This document shows, in pieces, positions 1 through 4,608 of a DNA stretch of 7,397 bases (within the stretch, counting starts at the first letter, position 1; every line of letters starts with the position of its first letter). Origin of the DNA: Akkermansiaceae bacterium (GTDB lineage: Bacteria > Verrucomicrobiota > Verrucomicrobiia > Verrucomicrobiales > Akkermansiaceae). Where the stretch lies: positions 1 to 7,397 of the forward strand of contig JARFRT010000605.1 in NCBI GenBank assembly GCA_029287105.1, written 5' to 3'. The position numbers were made by a program, and so were the translations under genes. The notes under the pieces were generated by a model. It was not told the DNA's origin and made no database searches. It saw only the letters and a list, made by a program, of their open reading frames with translations.

Positions 1-63
1 GCCGCCGTATTCTCCGAAGTAGCCGTCGGTATTGGGAAGTTCGTCGGTAAATGTATTGTGCAT
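1..63 (-). CDS. trpB: Tryptophan synthase beta chain, N-terminal fragment (runs off the left edge)
   Basis: Only the first 21 codons lie in the window. On the minus strand an ATG at 61-63 opens a frame whose residues 9-21 read LPNTDGYFGEYGG. This is the characteristic TrpB N-terminus, a [Y/R]FGE[F/Y]GG motif preceding the conserved xYVPE-type segment. TrpB is the pyridoxal-phosphate enzyme that condenses indole with serine to give tryptophan, in complex with TrpA, in the cytoplasm. The catalytic lysine and PLP-binding parts are outside the window. No Shine-Dalgarno sequence is visible before the ATG. It lies 118 bp downstream of the NusG-like gene on the same strand, so it could be read from that transcript or from its own promoter; I saw no convincing promoter in the gap. 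Identification rests on a short motif, but I know of no other common family starting this way. Confidence 0.72.
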   Translation of the reverse strand, partial: MHNTFTDELPNTDGYFGEYGG

Positions 64-181
64 AGTGAGTCGGGGTTTGATCATTCCACGAGAATAAGCA
101 CAGGTATCCTACACAACTCCAACGAGACATGGCCACGCATACCTTGCGTAAATGCACGCTTAATCCGTGATCGGCAGCGGA

Positions 182-775
182 CTACTCCGGGAGGGGTTTA
201 TTCGGGAGCAGCAGCGAAAAGAGGTCGGTTTCCACAACCTGGGTGTCACCGAGGAATTCGATGAGCAGTTTGACCCGTTCCGCAGCGGGCAGGACCTTGA
301 CGACCTTTCCCTGAAACCCTTGCAGGGCGCCGTGGGCAAATTCCACTTCATCGCCCTCCCGGACGGTGGGCACCAGGGTCAGCATGCCCTCATCCTCGCC
401 GTGCTGTTCTTCCATCAGCTTGCAGAGTTCGGCGATGAACGAGGCCGGTATTTCCGGCACGTAGTCGCCGAATTTAAGCAGCTTCATCACGCCCTGGGTA
501 TGCACGACAGCGCGCTCGCTGGCCGCACGGGAGAAAAACGCAAAGACATAGCCGGGAAACATGGCTTCCACCCACCAGACCTTGCCGCGGCGCGTCGCCT
601 TGCGGTAGCGCAGGCGCGGGCAGAACGACTGCACCCCTTCGAGTTGTCCCAGGCCTTTGGCGGCGAGGTGTTCCCGCTTGGTCTGGGTGCGTACGCAATA
701 CCAGGCGGCGTCGTCCATGGACGGCGTGGCGCTCACATCACTACGGGGGGTCTCGTTGTCCAGCGTCATGCTCAT
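182..775 (-). CDS. Specialised NusG paralogue (RfaH/UpxY/LoaP-like transcription antitermination factor)
   Basis: This 197-aa protein has the two-domain NusG layout. An NGN domain spans about residues 24-118, opening with AWYCVRTQTKRE and containing MFPGYVFAFF, the hallmark FPGYVF motif. A KOW-type domain follows at about 138-175 (REGDEVEF, then GFQGKVVKV). Family members bind the RNA polymerase clamp and alter pausing and termination. Paralogues of this type usually act on particular long operons such as capsule, O-antigen or antibiotic clusters. A low-complexity polar stretch of about 20 residues precedes the NGN domain, so M3 or M20 could also be the start. I kept the first ATG because it directly abuts the stop of the upstream GbsR-like gene (TAA then ATG), and a GGTGA that could serve as a weak ribosome binding site lies four bases before it. 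The two genes are clearly co-transcribed. It is probably not the housekeeping NusG, which normally sits between secE and rplK; neither is here. The target operon is not visible. Confidence 0.88.
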   Translation of the reverse strand: MSMTLDNETPRSDVSATPSMDDAAWYCVRTQTKREHLAAKGLGQLEGVQSFCPRLRYRKATRRGKVWWVEAMFPGYVFAFFSRAASERAVVHTQGVMKLLKFGDYVPEIPASFIAELCKLMEEQHGEDEGMLTLVPTVREGDEVEFAHGALQGFQGKVVKVLPAAERVKLLIEFLGDTQVVETDLFSLLLPNKPLPE

Positions 776-1285
776 TTATTCACCGAGGAATTTTTGCAAC
801 AGGGGGAGGACGAGGTTGGCTTTGCCCGACCATCGCTCGAGACGTTTGATCCTTTCCTCGTAGAATTCCCGGAGGTCGGGGTCGTTAATCTTAGGCAGCT
901 CCTTTTCAAGGGCCTTGAGCTTTTTCTGGCCGCTCTGGAGATGGGGCCGGATTTCCTCGCGGATAAAGCCACCGACGAGTTTTTTCAGTTCGACGTCGGC
1001 TTCGAAGTACGTTTTCCGGTCGTCATGGTAGTTGACCTCGCGCACCGCTCCGAGCGTCCGGAGCATTTTCAAACCCTGGCTGGCCGAGCCCTTGCTGATG
1101 CCCAGCCGGTTGACGAGGTCGAGCATGGTCAGTGGCTTGGGGGATGCGTAGAGCACACCGAAAATCTCGCCGACGGATTTGGGCATTCCGAGCATACGGA
1201 CACCGTCTATGAAAAAAGAGACAAGGCGTTCGTCGATGGCTGAAATGCTTGCTGGCAGGCCGTCCTTGGTGTTCATGGGCGCCAT
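776..1285 (-). CDS. GbsR/MarR-family winged-helix transcriptional regulator
   Basis: The protein is about 169 aa. A winged helix-turn-helix spans about residues 34-97: MPKSVGEIFGVLYASPKPLT leads in, the recognition helix lies around GISKGSASQGLKML, and the wing ends at DDRKTYFEAD. The phrase LGISKGSxSxxLKxL followed by a DRKxYxEA wing is typical of the GbsR branch (COG1510) of the MarR superfamily. The C-terminal region (about 101-155) is charged and heptad-like, suggesting a dimerising coiled coil. The reading frame is open to a TTG at 1310-1312, but that codon overlaps a likely -10 box and an 18-bp dyad. I therefore chose the ATG at 1283-1285; the ATG at 1274-1276 is also possible. It is the first gene of an operon with the NusG-like factor, so it probably controls production of that factor and its own. 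GbsR in Bacillus subtilis represses choline uptake and glycine betaine synthesis genes, but nothing here points to that substrate and the effector is unknown. Confidence 0.87.
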   Translation of the reverse strand: MAPMNTKDGLPASISAIDERLVSFFIDGVRMLGMPKSVGEIFGVLYASPKPLTMLDLVNRLGISKGSASQGLKMLRTLGAVREVNYHDDRKTYFEADVELKKLVGGFIREEIRPHLQSGQKKLKALEKELPKINDPDLREFYEERIKRLERWSGKANLVLPLLQKFLGE

Positions 1286-1306
1286 GCTAGCATTCAAATC
1301 CGCAGG

Positions 1307-1324
1307 GTTCAATTATTTTTGAAC
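1307..1324. promoter_or_regulatory. 18-bp dyad, candidate operator of the GbsR-like regulator
   Basis: The plus strand reads GTTCAATTATTTTTGAAC: perfect 6-bp arms GTTCAA and TTGAAC around a 6-bp AT-only centre. Palindromes of this size that overlap a promoter are usual for MarR-superfamily autoregulation. The dyad covers the likely -10 box of the gbsR-like/nusG-like operon, so a dimer bound here would block polymerase. The dyad is directly visible; its use as an operator is inference. Confidence 0.5.
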
Positions 1325-1339
1325 AACAATTCCCGCCAA
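1312..1339 (-). promoter_or_regulatory. Candidate sigma-70 promoter of the gbsR-like/nusG-like operon
   Basis: Read on the minus strand, TTGGCG (1339-1334, four of six to TTGACA) is separated by 16 bp from AATAAT (1317-1312, five of six to TATAAT). Transcription would begin near 1304, giving a leader of about 20 nt before the ATG at 1285. The -10 box lies inside the GTTCAA...TTGAAC dyad. The -35 box is only moderate. Confidence 0.42.
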
Positions 1340-1396
1340 GGCCCTCCGGCCCATGGTTGTCAGCCAGGTTTTCAGGTGGCTCTGCCGCTGGGCGGC

Positions 1397-1654
1397 CTAC
1401 TTGACTTGGGCGATGGGTGCCGCGCTGCTTTCGTCATTCCTCTTGTTCGCCTCACCTTCGTCACTTCCCGCACTTCTCTTGTCGATCGAAGTCGCGGATG
1501 TCACGTCCGCCTGCTGCAGCACGGTGATCTTGCCGTCGGTATCGATACCTCCGGCGCGCTTCCGTGAGGGCTCAAGCTGTGTGGTGTACGAGGCGGCAAG
1601 CCAAGCAGTAAGCATGATGGAACAGCAGATGATGGCGGTGCGGATGGGGTGCAT
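1397..1654 (-). CDS. Small predicted exported protein of unknown function
   Basis: This 85-aa frame starts with MHPIR followed by a hydrophobic stretch (residues 6-21, TAIICCSIMLTAWLAA) that fits a signal peptide or a single N-terminal membrane anchor. Cleavage is plausible around residues 21-23. The remaining 60 or so residues are hydrophilic, charged and without cysteine (for example SIDKRSAGSDEGEANKRNDE), so probably extended or disordered outside the cytoplasmic membrane. I recognise no family. Codon third positions are mostly G or C, as in the neighbouring minus-strand genes. This favours it over the overlapping plus-strand frames at 1319-1567 and 1353-1700, which have odd composition. 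No Shine-Dalgarno sequence precedes the ATG. It is a single gene lying 84-111 bp from the regulator downstream and 237 bp from the hydrolase upstream, all on the same strand. Confidence 0.55.
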   Translation of the reverse strand: MHPIRTAIICCSIMLTAWLAASYTTQLEPSRKRAGGIDTDGKITVLQQADVTSATSIDKRSAGSDEGEANKRNDESSAAPIAQVK

Positions 1655-1704
1655 ATCAGTGGGTTGCGACGGTGAACCTCGGCCAACCTATCATGAATAA
1701 GGGC

Positions 1705-1721
1705 ATAAGGTAAAGCCTTAT
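1705..1721. repeat. Short inverted repeat upstream of the small exported protein gene
   Basis: Arms ATAAGG (1705-1710) and CCTTAT (1716-1721) flank TAAAG in an AT-rich stretch (1691-1735), about 50 bp upstream of the minus-strand ATG at 1654. The position suits an operator or promoter region, but I found no convincing -35/-10 pair and the arms are only 6 bp. There is no T tract, so it is unlikely to be a terminator. Confidence 0.25.
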
Positions 1722-1765
1722 AAAATACTTATCTGAGCCGGGACGTTAGGCTTTGGCGGATAGCA

Positions 1766-1818
1766 GAGCTTGCCGGAGCTTACCGGCGTGTCCAGGCACA
1801 GGGCGTGTCCGGGCACAG
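1766..1818. repeat. Two adjacent tandem duplications (10 bp x2 and 17 bp x2)
   Basis: GAGCTTGCCG (1766-1775) is followed at once by GAGCTTACCG (1776-1785). Then GGCGTGTCCAGGCACAG (1785-1801) is followed by GGCGTGTCCGGGCACAG (1802-1818). Each pair differs at one base. The block lies in the 237-bp non-coding spacer downstream of the DigH-like gene. It looks like replication slippage in sequence under little constraint; no function is evident. Confidence 0.6.
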
Positions 1819-1891
1819 ATCCTGCGCCCACTATGGACGGGTGGAATGCGGCTCTATTCACTTTTTTTACGGAGCTGGCCGGAAATCCGGG

Positions 1892-3355
1892 TTAGCGGGC
1901 GACCACGCCGGCGGTGCTGGTCGTGCCGTAGCGGTCGACCGAACTGACGGCGATGGCGTCGGGTTTGCCGCGCAAGGTGAGGGTGGTCACTGATGCCGGC
2001 AGCACCTTGATGGTGAGCCAGTTCTTGCCGTAGCGGGCTTGGACGGCGTATTTCGAGGCCCCGCGGATCGCGGGCCATTGGGCGACGATGCCGGTGCGGG
2101 TGTCTGAGGCACGCACGGCAGGCGTCGGGAGCCGGGTCTGGCTGAGCCATGGCATCGGCGGCACGAGGGCGGCTGATGTATAGGTTTTCCGGGCAAGCAG
2201 GGATGAGATCCCGCCCCGGTTTTGGCGGAGCGATTTGATGCTCCAGTGGATATGGCCGGCGTAGTTGCGGCCGGTGGTGCGCGACAGGTCCACCTGGTTG
2301 ACAATCTCGCTGGCGGGCCGGCCCGGATCCTCGCTGCTGTTGATGCGGGCGGTGGCGATACCGGGCCAGACCGGTCGGCGCCCCTGCGCGCGCCACCAGC
2401 TGAGTAAACGGTTGTAACCCTGGGGGCCTGCGATCCGCCAGTAGAGCTGGGGCGACATATAGTCGCACCAGCCGTTGCGCAGCCACTTGCGGGAGTCCGC
2501 AGCGAGGTGCTCGTAGGCATTGATACTGGCGGTGGTGCCGGATGGGATGCCGGGTTTCCAGATGCCGAACGGGCTGATCCCGACCCGAGCCCAAGGCTTG
2601 GCTTTTTTGACCGAGGCATACATGTCACGCACGAAGCCATCGACGTATCCGCGGCGTTGCGACGGGCTTTTGCCATCGGGAAACACCTGCTTGGCCCGAC
2701 CGTTCTGATCGACATCGGGGTAGGGGTAGAAATAGTCGTCAATATGGATGCCGTCGATGTCGTAGCGGCGGGTCACATCGAGGATGACCGAAAGCGCGCG
2801 CTGGCGGGTGTAGCTTGTTGCCGGGTCCATCCACTTGTAGGTCTTGAACGGGCGGATCAGCGAGGGGTGGGTACGGCTGATATGGCTGCGGGAGGCCCCC
2901 ATGGATGTATTGGGCAGCGCCCGAAACGGGTTGAACCACGCATGCACCTCGATCCCGCGTGCGTGGGCCTGGGCGATGCAGTAGGCCAGCGGGTCATAGC
3001 CGGGTGAGCGGCCCATGGTGCCGGTCAACCACGGGCTCCATGGCTCCAGTTTCGAGCGGTAGAGGGCGTCGCCATGGGGGCGGACCTGGAAAATCATGGC
3101 GTTGAGCTTGAGCCGGGTCATTTGATCAAGGGTGGCGCGTAGCTCGCTTTGCTGCGCAGATGCGGAGAGACCTGTGCGGCTTGGCCAGTCGATGTTATAG
3201 ACGCTGGCAACCCATGCGCCGCGGAATTCACGGGTCACCATGGGTGGGGTTTCCCGGCTGGGCGCGTAGCTTTTCGACCAGGCTGGCGATCCACAGCTGC
3301 AGGCGGTGAGGAGGCTGGTAAGCAGGAGGCGTGTGAACAGTGACATTTGCGCCAT
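1892..3355 (-). CDS. DigH/YngK-like glycoside hydrolase (GHL10, DUF187-type) lipoprotein
   Basis: From the ATG at 3353-3355 the protein is 487 aa. The N-terminus, MAQMSLFTRLLLTSLLTACSC, is a lipoprotein signal with lipobox LTAC and acylated Cys19. Starting at the upstream ATG (3407-3409) would bury this signal behind 18 extra residues, so I rejected it; the ATG at 3344-3346 is equally possible. The TIM-barrel hydrolase domain covers about 43-385. Its signature motifs are FRGAWVASVYNIDWPS (44-59), FQVRPHGDALY (89-99), EVHAWFNPFR (136-145), DGIHIDDYFYP (201-211, acidic pair D206/D207) and DYMSPQLYW (298-306). A beta-rich C-terminal segment (about 408-487, with WPAIRGASKYAVQARYG and a final SSVDRYGTTS) resembles a fibronectin type III-like domain. 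E. coli DigH (YddW) is an outer-membrane lipoprotein of this family that cleaves peptide-free peptidoglycan glycans. A similar envelope role is inferred here, but substrate is not proven by sequence. It is transcribed alone, divergent from luxR. Confidence 0.88.
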   Translation of the reverse strand: MAQMSLFTRLLLTSLLTACSCGSPAWSKSYAPSRETPPMVTREFRGAWVASVYNIDWPSRTGLSASAQQSELRATLDQMTRLKLNAMIFQVRPHGDALYRSKLEPWSPWLTGTMGRSPGYDPLAYCIAQAHARGIEVHAWFNPFRALPNTSMGASRSHISRTHPSLIRPFKTYKWMDPATSYTRQRALSVILDVTRRYDIDGIHIDDYFYPYPDVDQNGRAKQVFPDGKSPSQRRGYVDGFVRDMYASVKKAKPWARVGISPFGIWKPGIPSGTTASINAYEHLAADSRKWLRNGWCDYMSPQLYWRIAGPQGYNRLLSWWRAQGRRPVWPGIATARINSSEDPGRPASEIVNQVDLSRTTGRNYAGHIHWSIKSLRQNRGGISSLLARKTYTSAALVPPMPWLSQTRLPTPAVRASDTRTGIVAQWPAIRGASKYAVQARYGKNWLTIKVLPASVTTLTLRGKPDAIAVSSVDRYGTTSTAGVVAR

Positions 3356-3438
3356 TATCCGCGTGGCGGTGTGGAATGGCAAGATAATACTGCCCGCGGA
3401 GCGTGGCATTTGAGCCGTCAGCCGACCGGGAGGGAATA

Positions 3439-3526
3439 ATGCCGCGTGATCCCTAGACCCAGCGAGCTGGATAATGTTTCAATGTCACACACATATATGA
3501 AAATTGACTAGAGAACCACGCGGCAT
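3439..3526. other. Region closed by a 10-bp inverted repeat, possible structured RNA or regulatory element
   Basis: ATGCCGCGTG (3439-3448) and CACGCGGCAT (3517-3526) are exact reverse complements. Inside them lie CTAG at 3453-3456 and 3508-3511 (4-bp extension after a small internal loop), a CCAG-CGAG-CTGG hairpin (3459-3470), and TTTCA (3477-3481) with TGAAA (3498-3502). Drawn together these make a closing stem leading to a two-arm multiloop, an architecture like that of small structured RNAs. It lies in the divergent gap between the DigH-like gene and luxR. I match it to no known RNA family. The long perfect closing stem is unlikely to be chance; the inner pairings are short and could be. 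Confidence 0.35.
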
Positions 3527-3603
3527 CTTGTAACACACAAGGGGGCCAGTGTAACATGGCGGTGACGACTGGCAATCCCCCTTTTTAGGGGGTATGTGTG
3601 ACA
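3483..3603. repeat. 9-bp long-range inverted repeat TGTCACACA / TGTGTGACA
   Basis: TGTCACACA at 3483-3491 is the exact reverse complement of TGTGTGACA at 3595-3603. Related TGTAACA words occur at 3529-3535 and 3550-3556. The repeat interleaves with the 10-bp repeat at 3439-3526, so both cannot form as simple nested helices. The four words could be half-sites for one regulator, perhaps the LuxR protein encoded next door or a TGTGA/TCACA-binding CRP/FNR-type factor. No target-site duplication flanks the arms, so a miniature transposon is not supported. Confidence 0.4.
3539..3592 (+). terminator. Terminator-like hairpin with a mutually exclusive competing hairpin
   Basis: On the plus strand AAGGGGGCCAGT (3539-3550) pairs with ACTGGC (3568-3573) and, across a short bulge, with CCCCTT (3578-3583). 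The stem runs straight into TTTTT (3582-3586), which is the form of an intrinsic terminator. The same C run (3577-3581) can instead pair with GGGGG at 3588-3592, giving CCCCCT-TTTT-AGGGGG and placing the T tract in the loop. This is the layout of a terminator/antiterminator switch. No clear plus-strand promoter for such a transcript was found, and the strong luxR promoter lies downstream of it, so the transcript it would act on is unknown. Confidence 0.4.
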
Positions 3604-3630
3604 CCGGATGTATTTTTGTTAGGAATGATC

Positions 3631-3659
3631 TTGATATTTTAGGATGCGTGGTTTATAAT
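3631..3659 (+). promoter_or_regulatory. Near-consensus sigma-70 promoter of the luxR-type gene
   Basis: TTGATA (3631-3636, five of six to TTGACA), a 17-bp spacer, and a perfect TATAAT (3654-3659). The expected start of transcription is about 3665-3667, only three to five bases before the ATG at 3670, so the mRNA would be nearly leaderless. Confidence 0.78.
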
Positions 3660-3669
3660 CCCACCAAGA

Positions 3670-4545
3670 ATGTTAGACCCTGAACATGAATGTTGTTTAG
3701 ACGGTGCCAGGCATGAGCAGGCCACCTTGAACTCGCTATGGGCCGAAGTGGCTTGGTTTCCCGTCTCTGATTCCACCGGGGCGCTGCGATGTTTTCTGGC
3801 TAAAGTTTGTGCACTGGTGGGTGCGACCGATGGCTCGTGGTTGGCGTTGAGCAGGCGGTCGAAGATGCCGCGGGATATTTCAGCTGAGCATTACCAGACA
3901 ATATTCACGGAAATGGGAGGATGGACCCCGATGGCGGCGGAATACCTGAACCCTGAGAAGGTATTCAAGAGGGTGATCGATCGTTGGCTGATGTATGCCC
4001 GCAAGCATGGCGTCGATCCCATGTCACGGGCAATGCTGGATGGTGCCGGAAAACTTCCACGTGCGTGGATGAGGCATGATGTGGCCACCGATGATGAGTG
4101 GCGCGATCACTGGATATCGCGCAAGTATCTGGGGTTCTACGGTGTTGGCGAGCGGCTTGTGGCAATGGCGCCGCTCAATGAGGACACCGAGTCATGTATT
4201 ATCATTGATCGGCCGGTAGGATCGGCTCCTTTCACCGAGGAGCAGAGGGATTTTCTTCGTCTTGCTGTTGCCAGCATCCCAAGTGTGCACCGGCGATTGT
4301 TTCTTGAGAGGGGGCTTTTAGGTGCGTCCTCGGCGCTCAGCAGGAGAGAGATGGATACCTACCGGTGGCTACTCACAGAGCTTTCAGAAAGTGAAGTCGC
4401 CGACCGCATGAAGCTTTCCACCCACACCGTGCATGATTATGCGCGACATCTTTATAAGAAATTTGGGGTTAAGGGAAGGATCGGGCTGATGGCGCTGGTG
4501 CTGGGGGGGGACAGCCCGGTTGATGGCTCGGTTGGGCTGGGGTGA
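3670..4545 (+). CDS. LuxR-type transcriptional regulator with a GAF-like N-terminal region
   Basis: This 291-aa protein ends in a LuxR-type helix-turn-helix at about residues 223-278. It opens with LSRREMDTYRWL (equivalent of LTxREx-VL), continues SESEVADRMKLSTHTVHDYARH with the recognition helix at about 251-261, and closes with LYKKFGVKGRIGLMALVL. The N-terminal 210 residues carry no receiver-domain aspartate signature and no autoinducer-domain pattern that I recognise. The segment FTEEQRDFLRLAVASI (188-203), following a strand-like SCIIIDR, resembles the end of a GAF-type sensor fold. This is therefore probably a one-component regulator with an unknown ligand. The ATG at 3670 is the only start before residue 66 and sits just behind a strong promoter, with no room for a ribosome binding site. 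An eight-G run (4503-4510) lies just after the DNA-binding domain. It is single, divergent from the DigH-like gene and convergent with the aminopeptidase; nearby targets, including itself, are plausible. Confidence 0.85.
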   Translation: MLDPEHECCLDGARHEQATLNSLWAEVAWFPVSDSTGALRCFLAKVCALVGATDGSWLALSRRSKMPRDISAEHYQTIFTEMGGWTPMAAEYLNPEKVFKRVIDRWLMYARKHGVDPMSRAMLDGAGKLPRAWMRHDVATDDEWRDHWISRKYLGFYGVGERLVAMAPLNEDTESCIIIDRPVGSAPFTEEQRDFLRLAVASIPSVHRRLFLERGLLGASSALSRREMDTYRWLLTELSESEVADRMKLSTHTVHDYARHLYKKFGVKGRIGLMALVLGGDSPVDGSVGLG

Positions 4546-4564
4546 GGGGTCGCGGCGCGCCCCC
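4546..4564. other. GC-only hairpin between convergent genes
   Basis: Immediately after the luxR stop the sequence can fold as GGGG, a bulged T, CGC, loop GGC, GCG, CCCC. It sits between two convergent genes where a bidirectional stop would be useful. It has no T tract, so it is at best a non-canonical terminator. Confidence 0.22.
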
Positions 4565-4608
4565 CTGCTGATTGGCCCCCGATCGTTCAGTGGTGAGTAA
4601 TTCCGGCC

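Noticed and set aside
135..149. ACGCA/TGCGT hairpin between the nusG-like gene and trpB
   Set aside because: The arms are only 5 bp, there is no T tract, and no second site supports a regulatory or terminator role.
167..1243. Long plus-strand open frame (358 codons)
   Set aside because: It is the antisense shadow of the NusG-like and GbsR-like genes, both of which have unmistakable domain motifs on the minus strand.
1310..1312. TTG as start codon of the GbsR-like gene
   Set aside because: It overlaps the likely -10 box and the operator-like dyad; ATG codons at 1285 and 1276 keep the whole winged-helix domain.
1353..1700. Plus-strand open frame of 115 codons opposite the small exported protein
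   Set aside because: Its composition looks like an antisense by-product, it has no recognisable motif, and the minus-strand frame has a proper export signal and GC-rich third positions.
1860..1891. Terminator after the DigH-like gene (TCCGG/CCGGA hairpin near a run of seven T)
   Set aside because: Read in the direction of the gene the hairpin is followed by A residues, not T, so the polarity is wrong.
2507..3007. Plus-strand open frame inside the DigH-like gene, and a similar one at 4708-5226 inside the aminopeptidase
   Set aside because: Both are antisense shadows of genes with conserved catalytic motifs.
3356..3409. N-terminal extension of the DigH-like protein to the ATG at 3407
   Set aside because: It would place 18 residues before a well-formed lipoprotein signal peptide, making the lipobox too internal.
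3483..3603. Miniature inverted-repeat transposable element
   Set aside because: The 9-bp arms have no flanking target-site duplication, there are no other copies in the window, and the region contains other stems unrelated to the arms.
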